Shown piece by piece: positions 24,164 through 34,367 of a stretch of DNA of 64,000 bases (positions are counted from its first letter, which is position 1; each line of letters starts with the position of its first letter). This DNA comes from Tricholomella constricta. Lineage: Eukaryota; Basidiomycota; Agaricomycetes; Agaricales; Lyophyllaceae. The stretch lies in assembly GCA_013368375.1 (NCBI GenBank), contig JAACJP010000005.1:1302001-1366000 (forward strand), written 5' to 3'. The translations under genes were made by a program, and so were the position numbers. The notes below the pieces were generated by a model. It did not search any database. It was not told the DNA's origin and was given only the letters and a program-made list of their open reading frames with translations.

Positions 24164-25003
24164 ATGCCTGTCCATACTACGCTTGTAAGCGGCGCATCAC
24201 TTTTTAGCGAAAAGCGGTCTTCGTAGATTCGGTATCAAACCGACGCAGTCGCCGTGCAGTGTAAAACAAGGGATATTTAATTAGTGGTATCGACCAGAGA
24301 ATCCATAGGTCACATCTCAATATTTCTCGTGCTTTTTTATCGGACTGAAAGTAATGGGCTTGTTTAACGTCCACGCTTTCATTTATTTGCACATCAAGCT
24401 TGCGCAAAGACTCTAGCACACAGCATACTTCGATTCAGACAGCATGACGAATTTGAATGCGGCGTTATAAGTTGCGAGCCCGAAGCTTTGAGCTTGCGGC
24501 TGTTTCAGGACTTTGCAATAAAGTGAGTCACTGGACACATATTGCGCTATACCCTTACTGGACCACCATATTTGGATCTCCCTACAGTGACAGGTCAATC
24601 ATCTCAAAGAATACGCGCTTGGAACTTGACCTTGTGAACTACGTCTCTGGAACTTTTGCCATGTCCGCATCCTTTAAATGTGTCAGTCCTTTTCAAATTG
24701 AGCAACCCTCCTCGAGAGCCACACCGGTGCGAGATCTACACAGAATTAACCGCGGCTGTCAATGTTCTAAGTTACATCGCGCGCTTAGAGTTGACTCCGA
24801 GTCCGTCTCAGGGTTCTAGCTTCTTCCATAGGTCATGGGCCTACAGACTTGCGGGAAATTCTACTGCACGTTATGCATGTTGGTCCCGAAAATATGCCGC
24901 TCTAGTTAGAACTAGTGGTTCGATGTGCACTATCCGAAGAAAAGGCATTTGGTCGGTAGGGTACGGGCGAATTTCGATTGCCTCAGTTTCAGTGGGCTAA
25001 AGT
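24164..25003. other. Intergenic, no gene seen
   Basis: About 840 bp between the tRNA and the CBM1 gene. A 120-codon frame at 24457-24819 has no recognisable domain and unlikely composition. Confidence 0.5.
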
Positions 25004-25011
25004 TATAAATA
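25004..25011 (+). promoter_or_regulatory. TATA box of the CBM1 gene
   Basis: TATAAATA lies 36-43 bp before the start codon at 25047. The leader would then be only about 10-15 nt, suggesting a strong, compact promoter. Confidence 0.6.
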
Positions 25012-25046
25012 AAAGAGCAGACGAGAGAACGAAGTGACTTGCGATC

Positions 25047-25911
25047 ATGTCTCGCTTTTCTGGTATCCTCGCTATTGCTTGTTTCCTTGCTGGCGTATCA
25101 GCTCAGACTGCTCCTCAATGGGGTCAGGTGAGTTATTGCGAGCTTGTTCCAAGGCGGGGCGCTGACACATCTCGTTTAGTGTGGTGGCATCGGATGGACC
25201 GGCCCTACTGCCTGCCCGTCTGGGTGGTACTGTAGCGTTATAAACCCGTACTACTCGCAGTGCCTCCAAGGGACTGTAACCACCACAACCACTACCGGCA
25301 ACGGTGGAGGATCGACCACCACCACCGCACCAGGTGGTACAGAGACGCTCGCTCCAGGATATTCGTTCATCCGCGCTGTCGTATGCTACGTGGTCTAGAC
25401 GATCTCCGCGAAAAATCTAACGCCGAGACTCTAGGTCGACCCGAACTTCCACAAGTACCTTCAGTCCGAGAAGTCGAAAACTGCGGGCGACGCTGTCCTC
25501 GGTGAACCCAGCACCGCTGCGCAGTTCCAGATCACAGGTGGACAGCTCGTTCAGAATGCGGGCGGAACCAACCTCTACGCTGTCGTCGAACCCCGTGCGG
25601 ACTCCACTGTGATGAAACTCAAGGTCAGCTGGTCCACCAGCCCTGCCACGTCTGGAACTTTCGTGTTCAGTGGTGACACCGTGGAATGGAGTCATCCGAC
25701 CATCTCCAGGCCTCAGAACAATGTCGGTACCGTTTTTTTTACGAACTTCGAAGTATCTTCTTACCGATTAACGTAGGCTTGGCTTGTCTGCCCCGATGCA
25801 CAAGGAAATCGCGATGTTTACATCAATCTCGGTCCATATGCCTATCAGACGCCAGCTGGGTGTGCCGATCAGACCATCCATGGGTACACTGGCAGTACGG
25901 CAACAGCATGA
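25047..25911 (+). CDS. Secreted CBM1 (cellulose-binding) protein with unknown C-terminal domain
   Basis: A signal peptide ([19 protein letters not shown]) precedes a fungal CBM1, [20 protein letters not shown] then [13 protein letters not shown], with the four Cys and aromatic face residues (W, Y, Y). A Thr/Gly-rich linker follows, then a domain of about 150 residues beginning [20 protein letters not shown], with [40 protein letters not shown] and [21 protein letters not shown] recall this C-terminal region only from uncharacterised basidiomycete CBM1 proteins; no catalytic motif of a known CAZyme is seen. It is extracellular and presumably binds plant cell wall. Introns at about 25129, 25380 and 25723 join in phase. 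The stop is at 25909-25911. Confidence 0.85.
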
Positions 25912-26690
25912 AGGTATTTTGGCGTTAATTTCCGGATCAGAACGTTGGCTGACCTCACCCCAGAGTGTATGATATATACGACTTACATGTTCGTACAAAC
26001 ACTTCTTTGCAAAAGGTTTGAATCAATGTCGTATCATCACTTCAGCGGCGTGTCAGCCAATGCCCCTTGTTCGACACACAAATTTGTGACAGCGCAGGTT
26101 AAAGATCACAAATCTAACGACTCGTTTTTCGAACTCGTTTGCAACGTGACCATGGCTACGCTTAGAATTGAGTGGTCTACGACACCAATATCCTCGCGAA
26201 TCTTTATATACAGCAGCGATGTGGTTGAATGGAACAACCTCTGGATTTCGCGACGTCCCGTAATGATTTCAGGCTTTCGTATTGAAGAAAAGTCGGGCGC
26301 GGCAACCATTTCTGTGAACGTGGGGACAGGATTCAGAACTACTCGAATCAAAAGATCTTTCAGCTGCTTGCAGCCACAGATCAGGCAAAAAAGGCTGATT
26401 ATCGTAGCGGGCGGGGGACTGTCAAGGCTTAGTTAGCTGGTCACAAGCTTGACAAACGTTCGATGTTGTGGAAGATGGGATTTGTAAGTCCACAGGTGCA
26501 TGCATGGAATTGACTACACAGTATGTAGTAGTGAAAAATGCTTGAAAAATCTTGGGCCTGACCACGCGTCAACGTAGGGAAAATGACTCTATCGACATCT
26601 TTGTTCGAGTCTACTTAACCTCTGATATACAGGTCACGTCTAGCTGAATGTCGCGACATTAGGTTGAAACCAGGTGTGGACGCGGTGTAG
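25912..26690. other. Intergenic, no gene seen
   Basis: About 780 bp. A 163-codon frame at 25945-26436 lacks any recognisable domain. Confidence 0.45.
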
Positions 26691-26699
26691 CATAAACAT

Positions 26700-27766
26700 G
26701 TTGCCACGCAGCAGCACAATCCCTTTCTTGTCGCGACAGCTCTTCCTCGGGATCCCCACCTCGTTGATAATTACGCGCAAGTCACCCGGTTTAGGGGCCA
26801 GGAATATTATGGCAAACTCTTCGTAGAGTGATGAGAGGCAGAAGTTCAGCGAAAGCAGTCATGGGGCAATCCCGGTTCCCGACATCAGCGAACTTGGGCA
26901 GCTCCCTGGCGTCGACCCTGAGCTTGAGCACTTTGAGCTCCTTGCATCCTGGAAGAGGCCTCGTCGTCCAAGAGAATATTCAGTGGAAAAGCAAATAAGA
27001 ATGGAGATCTAGAGAGTGGTCTCAGATGTCTGTAGACGTTTGAAGCCTGCGCATCATATAAGCCGATGGACGACGCAAAGGCCCTCGACGTCGATCTGCA
27101 AGTACGTCAAGCTTGGAAAGTCCTCGCTGTCGTGCGGAGTGGCGACGAACTGCTTGAGCTTACCAACACTCATGGCGAAAGTGAGACTTCTCAGTTTTGG
27201 CATGCTAGTCAGGTGGGAGAGGACAGTTTGAGTAATGTCGACGTTCCGAGTGTCAAGGTTTTCGAGACTCCAGAATGAGTGGTGTAGCTCCTGATATGTG
27301 AGCGTCACTTTGTGCTGGCGTATAAAGCTTCGTCCTCTGAGTTGAGAGCGAAACTTTCCAAAGCAGATGCAAGCGCGTTCAAAGCCGCTTTCAAATTCTG
27401 CCAGGGAAGGGGCCGGGATGACCTTTGTCTTCGTACATTGATCCAGACGACGATACTGCGTGCCTGGGGGTAACGAGCAGGCGAGGATATATCACTTGAC
27501 TGCCGAAAACCATCAAAATCGATCGACAAATGACGCAGGTTAGGTGGAAGGGTTCCGTAGAAGGGCCGACCAACCGGATAACGACAGGCTCGAAAAGTGC
27601 CGGTGAGCATCCGTCTGTTAGTCAAGTACTGCGAGTGAGTTTCACAAGCGAAAGGTGCCAAAAGAAAAGGTAGAGTACCCCCAGGGTTAGAGCGACGGTA
27701 CCTACGAGGACTCGATCGCAAGATATGCAACATTTGAATCTCCAAAAACTGTTTTGTCATGTGCAA
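26700..27766 (-). pseudogene. Decayed F-box/LRR-like gene beside its intact relative
   Basis: Pieces on the minus strand resemble the LRR part of fungal F-box proteins: LPPNLRHLSIDFDGF, LKAALNALASALESFALNSE (about 27330-27400), TLTYQELHHSFWSLENLDTR (about 27290), LTSMPKLRSLTFAMSVGKL, FPSLTYLQIDVEGL and CKELKVLKLRVDARELPKFA (about 26930). The frame changes between SEDEALYASTK and VTLTYQE at about 27305 with no room for an intron, and other stops occur. No F-box is visible. I infer a pseudogene downstream of the F-box gene 27797-29500. Confidence 0.6.
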
Positions 27767-27796
27767 TACAGATATGGTGCTTTACGCTAGAAAGCG

Positions 27797-29500
27797 CTAA
27801 CCAGGAGGCATGAACCAATGCGCGCTCGGCCCTGCCGCCTGACGCTCCAGCCCGACACGCACACGGCCATGGTCGTCTCTCCGGCCCTGGCGGAGAGGAG
27901 GAAAGAAATCATCAGCACAACCCTTTCCACACAACACATTGACGAAACGCACCGTCCATATCCGCTTATCGCTGATGATGCGCGTGAGAGCGCGAGCGTG
28001 CAGCATGATGTACTGTGCGTTTTCGTGGTTTAGGTAAGGGCGGGGCCCGTGGGTGACGTGGGCGTCACCGTCAATGAGGGTGCGCAGGCTTGGCGACAGC
28101 GCAAGCGAGTCCGAGAATGATAGCTGTATTTTTAAGGACATGTTAAGTTGAGAATCTGGGATAAAATAGAGAAGAGAAGCGGCCACGCACGATCTCTTTC
28201 ATGGGAAGTGGGAGGCTGAGCACTTCGAGCCTGCGACAGCGCTCGCAGATTTCTGCAATGGACCTGACCTCGACGATCGTGTCAACAAAAACGAGCCGCT
28301 GGAGTGTTAGTGCGTGGTTCGTAAGGAGCTTGAGGATGAGCTCGTGGCTGGCTTCCGCTTTGACGTCGGGGATTTTGAGAGCGGCGGAGGTAAGAGATGG
28401 GAAGCTCCAATTTATGGACGTGAGGATGGAAAGAAGGGTTGCGCTGGAGGAAGGGTTGGCAGTCAGCCCCGCGCGCGCGTCGAGGGCAAGGTGCCGGAGG
28501 TTCGAGAGAGAGGGGGGTGGCAGGAGAGGCTCGGGGGCCTGCACAGTTTCCTATGAAGGAGGATGTGGGGATGAATGAGCGGGTAAGATTGGAGTTACAG
28601 GTCACTTACTGTAACGGTAAAGGCAAGGCTCTCAAGGAGAGGCGTATGCGCGACCAGCTTCATGACCTTCAAATGGTCGATATTGGGGCATGCTATAATA
28701 TGTAATTCAAGAAGCCGTGGTAGATGGCTCAATGCTGTTTCCAGAACTTGAAAGTTCAGCTCTGCAGACATCTATTTGAAAAGAAGCCCTAAACAATCAG
28801 CTAAGATAAAAAGCAAGGATTTCACGCACGAAAAGCGTAAGAGTCTTCAACGTATGCTGGATCGCCGCAGTCCACACCGGCAACACGTCTATGACCTCCC
28901 ATGACCCACGATCAAGTTCCAGTTTCTCTAGCCTCCCAATTTTCGCTAGCGTGGCGGCCTGGGCCGTCGTGAAGCGTGCATTGATTCTAAGTTCCCGGAG
29001 CCGTTCCCTTCCTGGTAGCAGGGGCAGAATCGCCGTCACTGCCGTCGGAGTGTACACAAACGAGCGAAGATTGTCGCACAGCTCTAGGGCACGGGTGCAT
29101 TCGCGAATGAAATCGGGGTCGACCCGGCTGTGGAGAAGAGGCGTGGCACGGATGTCTTGGGATAGAGGTGAAATTATGTCGGCCGAATGAAATGAGGTAT
29201 TTACCGATGTTCCGAACGTGTGTAGCTAGGTCTGGATGATCCAGTATTGTCGAGAACGATGTGCGGACCTGTGGAGATAATCAAGCAGTCAGCTGCTGTA
29301 AGTGTGGAGATCGGGTGACCACTTACACTGGGATAACGCTTTGCATTATGGATGCGAAACGAAAGGGTACGATAAAGTCTGGGAATGACTCCTGCGAGAA
29401 AAGGCTTGCTGACAAGAGCGACTGCTGCAAGATCTTTGCCAGTAAGGTGGGCGAATATCAGTCCTAGAACATCGAGGTTCAAATTGTCCGCGGACACCAT
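27797..29500 (-). CDS. F-box protein with leucine-rich C-terminal part
   Basis: Likely substrate-recruiting subunit of an SCF ubiquitin ligase. The start at 29500 gives an F-box, NLNLDVLGLIFAHLTGKDLA then ALVSKPFLAGVIPRLYRTLS. Later exons give LRR-like blocks: LLPGRERLRELRINARFTTA, GRLEKLELDRGSWEVIDVLP, SHLPRLLELHIIACPNIDHL, PPSLSNLRHLALDARAGLTA, SFPSLTSAALKIPDVKAEAS, CERCRRLEVLSLPLPMKEI and SLRTLIDGDAHVTHGPRPY. A 66-nt intron joins RIWT to GRRDDHGRVRV; the protein ends HWFMPPG, an ending I associate with this fungal F-box group. About five introns. The degron target is unknown. A decayed relative lies immediately downstream. Confidence 0.8.
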
Positions 29501-30573
29501 GGAAGGGCAAATTGAGGTATAGATATGTATATTCCAGCTTCTTGCCGTTTATAAGAACTGCAGGGGCCAGCCAGGATCGATATTTAGAGCCTTCGGTCTG
29601 CGCTGTCCAGTGAGAAGACGCGCCTTTGCGGCTTGTTTGATCATCACGGTGTTGACAAACAAATACTTGCCGCGACTCCGCGACGACGTTCTCCCGTAGT
29701 GATTTTGAACGAATAAATGGCTCAATGTGCAATGAGTCCCATAAACAACTAAATTCACGAAGTGATGGACGAAAGCCCCGAACCGTTCAAGGGCGTGGTT
29801 TGAGGCCGCGACGTCCGAAAACCTCTTCGCCTCCATCGCACGCATGTTATCGGGCCCGCAGATTTGAATTGTGGTGTCTATCGTGAAGGAGTCCATGACA
29901 GTCACGGTGGAGCTGGCCATTACGAAAGGAGTCCAGCGATTAGTTTTTCTCAGCTCGACGACCTCGCCTCGTGACACAGTGCTCACTTAAGTTCATGGAT
30001 ACCTTGCGGGCCGTGGAGTCGACTCTGCCGTGTTGCGCCCTACGTCCTTCGCTGGTAAGTATAAATTTCAAATGCGAGAGTAACGAGAAGCATGTTGGGA
30101 CGAGGCGCCTGATTGAATACATTAAGTCCAATCGAAAGCTTTGAAACTGGAAGATTTGATATTGATGCATAGACCCCTCGTGAACATTAGACAGCGGAGG
30201 AGAAGTATAGTATATTGCGAAAATTCGGAATGGTAGTGCCGTAGAATGATGGAGGGGCCCAGACTATTGGAATGATGACGCTTCCTGCAGCGTGGCCCAG
30301 GAACTCACAGGACCAAAAAGCGTACAAGTTGTGTTCTATTGCCTCCTAGAAAAACGGACGAATCTGAGTATAGAGTATGGAGATCAGACATGTTAGCGAA
30401 GGTCGAATGGATAGTTAGATGATTATTGGATTGCGAGAATATATACCTCAGCACCTGGCAGATCTGCGGCAGTGTGGGTCGGAGGAGATATATATAAGCA
30501 TCATTACACCACAAGTAGAACAAGCAACAAAGAAATGGGCATGTACATGTACAAGTACAACCATTCCAGGACC
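29501..30573. other. Region without a supported gene
   Basis: About 1.1 kb between the F-box start and the SUZ-domain gene's stop. A 145-codon minus frame (29549-29986, MSTVSRGEVVELRKTN...) is open but has no domain I recognise. A short hypothetical gene cannot be excluded. Confidence 0.4.
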
Positions 30574-31360
30574 TCATCCTGGACCAGTAGCCGAGTCCTC
30601 CCGTACACTTGGCGGAGACCGAGTGCCCCCAAAGCCCTTCGGTATAGCGTCCTCCGCGTTTCCACCCGCAGGCCCCCGTGGGTTCCGTACAACCGCTGCA
30701 CCAGGAGTATTCTGCGGTGTCGGCACCCTTCGCTCCTTCTCCCGTTTGTCTTTCGAGTTCAGGGACTGCGACGAAGCGTTCGCGTCCCGACCCGGAGAGA
30801 TCGACCCATTTCCAGAGCCAAAGATACGCTCCCGCGCCGCCTGGTACCGTGCTTCGCGCTCCTTCAGGCTATCGGCGGACGTGGAGCTGGGCGGTGGCGT
30901 GGTGGGGTTCGAGCCCGAGTTGGAGTTGGACGTTGGACGTTTGAGGATACGCATAGTGGGCTGGAAGGCCCCAAAGGGTGGTGCTGCGATAGGGTGTGGG
31001 GTGGTGGCGGAGGGTGAGAGGATCAGGATAGGCATGGGGTTGGGTGCTTTCGCGTTGCTGTATCGTTATTATCAACCAAACGAAGATCAAAGGTGGGATC
31101 AGTCCTAGAAACGCGAAACATAGACGTACGCGTCTTCCCATATCCGCTGGTTGTCCACCTCCGTCTGCGGCTCCTCCTCCTCGTCGTCGTCCCAGTCATC
31201 GGGCACCGGCTGCGCAACAACAGGCGCTCTGTTGCGAGATGATGACTTGATCGAAGCTTAGAATGGAAAATGGAATATGTTATCAAAGGGGCCTTACTGA
31301 TGGATTTGGCAGGTCCCAAGGATCAGAGGGCTGCTGGGACGAGGAGGGACCTGCAGCCAT
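30574..31360 (-). CDS. SUZ-domain RNA-binding protein, SZRD1-like
   Basis: Small RNA-associated protein with a SUZ domain. Exon 1 from 31360 gives MAAGPSSSQQPSDPWDLPNP. The next exon encodes RAPVVAQPVPDDWDDDEEEE and RIWEDA. The last exon gives PMPILILSPS, then QPTMRILKRPTS followed by SLKEREARYQAARERIFG, the SUZ core. The C-terminal AIPKGFGGTRSPPS resembles the SUZ-C motif. The order (acidic N-terminus, RILKRPTS, ARYxxARxRIFG, FG-rich tail) parallels animal SZRD1. It probably acts in the nucleus or cytoplasm with mRNA. An acidic stretch near 31160-31190 is of low complexity. Confidence 0.85.
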
Positions 31361-31416
31361 GAACGGAGCTGAGCACAAAAGGTCGAGCTGAGGAAAACAT
31401 GGGCATTAATGCGATC

Positions 31417-31439
31417 ACGTAATCCTGATTAGATTACGT
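31417..31439. promoter_or_regulatory. Palindrome ACGTAATC-N7-GATTACGT
   Basis: A perfect 8-bp inverted repeat with a 7-nt spacer, about 60-80 bp upstream of the SUZ-domain start codon. Each arm contains ACGTAA, the kind of core bound by bZIP factors. A regulatory role is inference. Confidence 0.35.
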
Positions 31440-31468
31440 CTCCAAGTTCATGCCATGCAATCATACTT

Positions 31469-31855
31469 GAGAAGATATACTGTACTAATACGACCAAGTC
31501 TTCAGTCACTTGTCACGGGTACCTCTGAATTGAAGAGTTTTTGGGCTTGTCACGCATCACAAATGCTTTTGAAGGGTGTGACCAATTGCGCCCCCATACT
31601 AATTTTTTTTTTCCGCCGCAGGCGCATTCCACATGAGCTATACTGATACAATATACACTCCACCAATTGCAATGTAGCCACTGCATTTATGCAACAGTGA
31701 AACATTAACTACATCCTCACTCCTCATGAAGAGACTTTGCTTTGGTCACACCAAGCGAGTGGCCTTGAAGAGGTGAAGAGATTGTGCAGCGTGTCACACG
31801 TCACATCCAGTGAAGACTTGGTCGTATTAGTACAGTACTCTATGTATATCTTCTC
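31469..31855. mobile_element. Foldback / MITE-like element
   Basis: The left arm 31469-31503 (GAGAAGATATA, then CTGTACTAATACGACCAAGT) is found inverted at 31812-31855, with a 9-bp insertion there. Similarity continues inward imperfectly for about 100 bp, including GGTGTGACCAA on both sides. The total is about 390 bp with no coding capacity. I could not define a clean target-site duplication. Confidence 0.7.
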
Positions 31856-32595
31856 CAATCCCGGGCCTGGAATATGAAAGGAAAGCCTTCGAACAATTGT
31901 TGAAGTTATCGCCAAACCTGGCACAGCTACGCTATCTTACCTGGCAAGGAACTGTAAAACGTCCTTTGACCTGCGCTGCTCAACATTCCATCTCCTTCCT
32001 TTTTGCTCCAAAGTCTTCCGCGGAACGCATATCAATGCCTATCACGGAAGGGGAAGGATAAAATCGAAACTAAGTTCACCTTCACATGTGCTGAGTTGGC
32101 CGTAAAAAAATAGTTTTTAAGGAAGCTTCAACGAACAGATCCGAGCGTCTAAACTTCTACTCGTCTCGCATCAGGGAGAAAATATGGCCGTGGGGTTCGG
32201 ACTCCGTGGACGATATTGTCAGTCCGATGCTTTTGGCTGATCAGTCGCATTACGCAGGGTGTCGTAGTCTACGAGACCCCATCGAACCTGTATGATGTCA
32301 AGAGATTGACGAAAGGTTCCTACGGACGAGCGCCACACCCTCCCGAGCAGTACATCGCGATAGCGATATTTGCACAACTGGTTGAGTTTGCAAGAGGCCA
32401 AGGATTGCCACGTCGAACGAAGTACTCGGCATATGCGACCGACAAAAATATCGATAACACTTGCTTGATTATGATTCATTAACATAGAAAATGTCTCGTT
32501 AGGAACGTCAAGGGTATTCTCTAGAGCGGATATCAGTATATACCTTTATAAAGGAATAAAAGAAAGACATACCGAAAGCACACCCATTGCATGCA

Positions 32596-33579
32596 TTAGG
32601 ATTCCATAAACTCTGCCCAGACGTCGTCACCGTGAAATATCGCCGATATATGTCCACCCGACAACACCTTGAGCCGAGCATTGGCATACTTCGACACGAG
32701 ATATTCCGCCCACTCGACAGTAGTTGTATCGTCATTAGCTCCAGCGACGAGCATTACCTTCCTGCCCGCTGTGTGTTCTTCGTCCAACTGTCCAAGCTTT
32801 CTTCCCCATCCCCAGTCGCTATTCAGCACGTCAGCAGTGCTCATGAAACCTTCCCAAGTCTTCTCTATGCTCCTCCTATTATTCTCCGCCATCTCCCGCT
32901 CCAGCTGACCCTCTTCATAGCCGGTCTTCTCCCTCCAAGCCTTGTATATCTCCTTCTCCTCGTCCCCCATCTTATCGAACAGGAACTGTCGGAGAAAGGC
33001 TTCGGCGGTCTCCTGCGTTGAGAGCTTAGACTGTATGACAAGGCTCGTGAGGCGTTGAAGCAGGCGAAAGGGGACGATGCGAGCAGGGGGGCCGACTGCA
33101 AAATAATTCTGCCATGTCATGCAGCGAGTGTACGCGAACCCTTTCTCTTTGTCGTTCACAAAAGGAGGGAAGGCGCCGAGGAGAAGCATGCCCTTGATAT
33201 ATCGTCCTTGGGGAAAGACGTCGAATGGTGCACCATATAGCATCTGCGCAGGCACTGTGCCGAAGGATCCACCAGAAACGTATAGTTCCAGATCGGTGGT
33301 GTCTGGGTGAAGGTGGTCCAGCAAGGAAGATATATCCCTTGATATAGTCGCCGCATAGGTTTGGCCTTTAGAAGGAGGGGAGGAGTTCCCGTAGCCAGGT
33401 AAGGTCGGTGCGATGTAGTGAGCATCTTTCGCCTGGAGCGCTGGTGGAATACGCGAGACGTTTCCAACGCTCAATGTTCCGGTTAGAAAGATCACAACAA
33501 CAGAACTCGTAGTAGATCCACCGTCCGCGTAAGCCAACGTTCGTCCGTCAGGAAGAGTGTGGAGCTTCTCGGCGCCCAT
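32596..33579 (-). CDS. Alpha/beta hydrolase
   Basis: Single-exon protein of 327 residues, unusual among the intron-rich neighbours. The alpha/beta hydrolase fold is visible: LPDGRTLAYADGG, a glycine-rich first strand (VVVIFLTGTLSVG), YIAPTLPGYGNSSPP, the nucleophile elbow LYVSGGSFGTVPAQML (GxSxG), the acid region VMLVAGANDDTTTVEWAEYL and the catalytic His in LKVLSGGHISAIF. Ser, Asp and His are therefore all present and the enzyme should be active. Substrate unknown; such fungal enzymes include esterases and epoxide-hydrolase relatives. There is no signal peptide, so it is probably cytosolic. Confidence 0.88.
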   Translation of the reverse strand: MGAEKLHTLPDGRTLAYADGGSTTSSVVVIFLTGTLSVGNVSRIPPALQAKDAHYIAPTLPGYGNSSPPSKGQTYAATISRDISSLLDHLHPDTTDLELYVSGGSFGTVPAQMLYGAPFDVFPQGRYIKGMLLLGAFPPFVNDKEKGFAYTRCMTWQNYFAVGPPARIVPFRLLQRLTSLVIQSKLSTQETAEAFLRQFLFDKMGDEEKEIYKAWREKTGYEEGQLEREMAENNRRSIEKTWEGFMSTADVLNSDWGWGRKLGQLDEEHTAGRKVMLVAGANDDTTTVEWAEYLVSKYANARLKVLSGGHISAIFHGDDVWAEFMES

Positions 33580-34313
33580 GATTGTCGTGTATGTCTGAGG
33601 CTTGTTGGCAAGGAGGTTTATAAAGCGTTCGAGGTCAACAAATCGCTAAGTCTAATATCCCGCAGTACGCAGCTTGCGCAGTGGGCGCAGCAAGCAAGAG
33701 AATCGTCCCGTTCCTGAGCCAAGGCGATTTTACCGCCACCAGGGCCCACAGGCACATTTTGGTTTGAAGACAGTGCGCAGGCAATAATTTATAGGCCGTG
33801 GCAAAAAACAAAACTCAGCACTTGGCAGCTAAAACCAATTCAGCGAAACCTCCTGCTTCATCTTGCTTCATCAATATCTGCAAAGGAGTCTCTACTGGGG
33901 CTGTATCAGATCAATGGCAAGGCTGGAAAGCCATCCGAATGGTACGCATCAGCTCTCATTAGGCTACCGAGTAAACCTCCGTGCTCGAGTACGAGTACAA
34001 CGGGCTGGAGGTTTGGCGGTAGACCACACATTTGAAGGTCTATCCTGGTGCTTTATGGCATGAATGCTGGGGAGACGCAACCCAGTACGCTGACTTGCTC
34101 TCCGCGTTCCGCCTTTCCGCTTTTCCTTTTCCCAGGAGGAGTTCCTTGCAATGTCATGATAAACCTCGAGCCTCGTTGTGTACACGTGCCACTCCGAGGT
34201 AGGAGAGACGACTGAAACTGAACGAACATGCTGCTTCTGCACCACTTAACGTCATGTGGATGTCGATGTTTCAAGTGCGAGTGTCTTCCATGAGGCTTTG
34301 TTAGGATCTCAAG
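33580..34313. other. Intergenic, holds third copy of dispersed repeat
   Basis: About 730 bp between divergent genes. The inverted dispersed-repeat copy lies at 33781-33885. The remaining short frames are not convincing. Confidence 0.5.
33781..33885 (-). repeat. Dispersed repeat, copy 3 (inverted)
   Basis: Reverse complement shares GATGAAGCAGGAGGTTTCGC, GCTGCCAAGTGCT and TTTTTTGCCACGGCCT, in that order, with the 20839-21040 copy. A shared mobile origin is likely. Confidence 0.7.
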
Positions 34314-34321
34314 TATAAAAA
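34314..34321 (+). promoter_or_regulatory. TATA box of the DUF7587 gene
   Basis: TATAAAAA, 47-54 bp before the ATG at 34368. The position fits a leader of about 20-25 nt. Confidence 0.55.
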
Positions 34322-34367
34322 CAGCCCGCACGGGAATCTCCTGTTGCGCAGCCCTTCCACTATCGCC

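Larger units (their letters stand above)
31361..32595. other. Intergenic region with foldback element
   Basis: About 1.2 kb. It holds a short palindrome (31417-31439) and a foldback element (31469-31855, listed separately). Frames at 32216-32485 on both strands show no domain. Confidence 0.5.

Noticed and set aside
30419..31108. Plus-strand frame of 229 codons
   Set aside because: Antisense to the SUZ-domain gene; the motif-bearing strand is minus.
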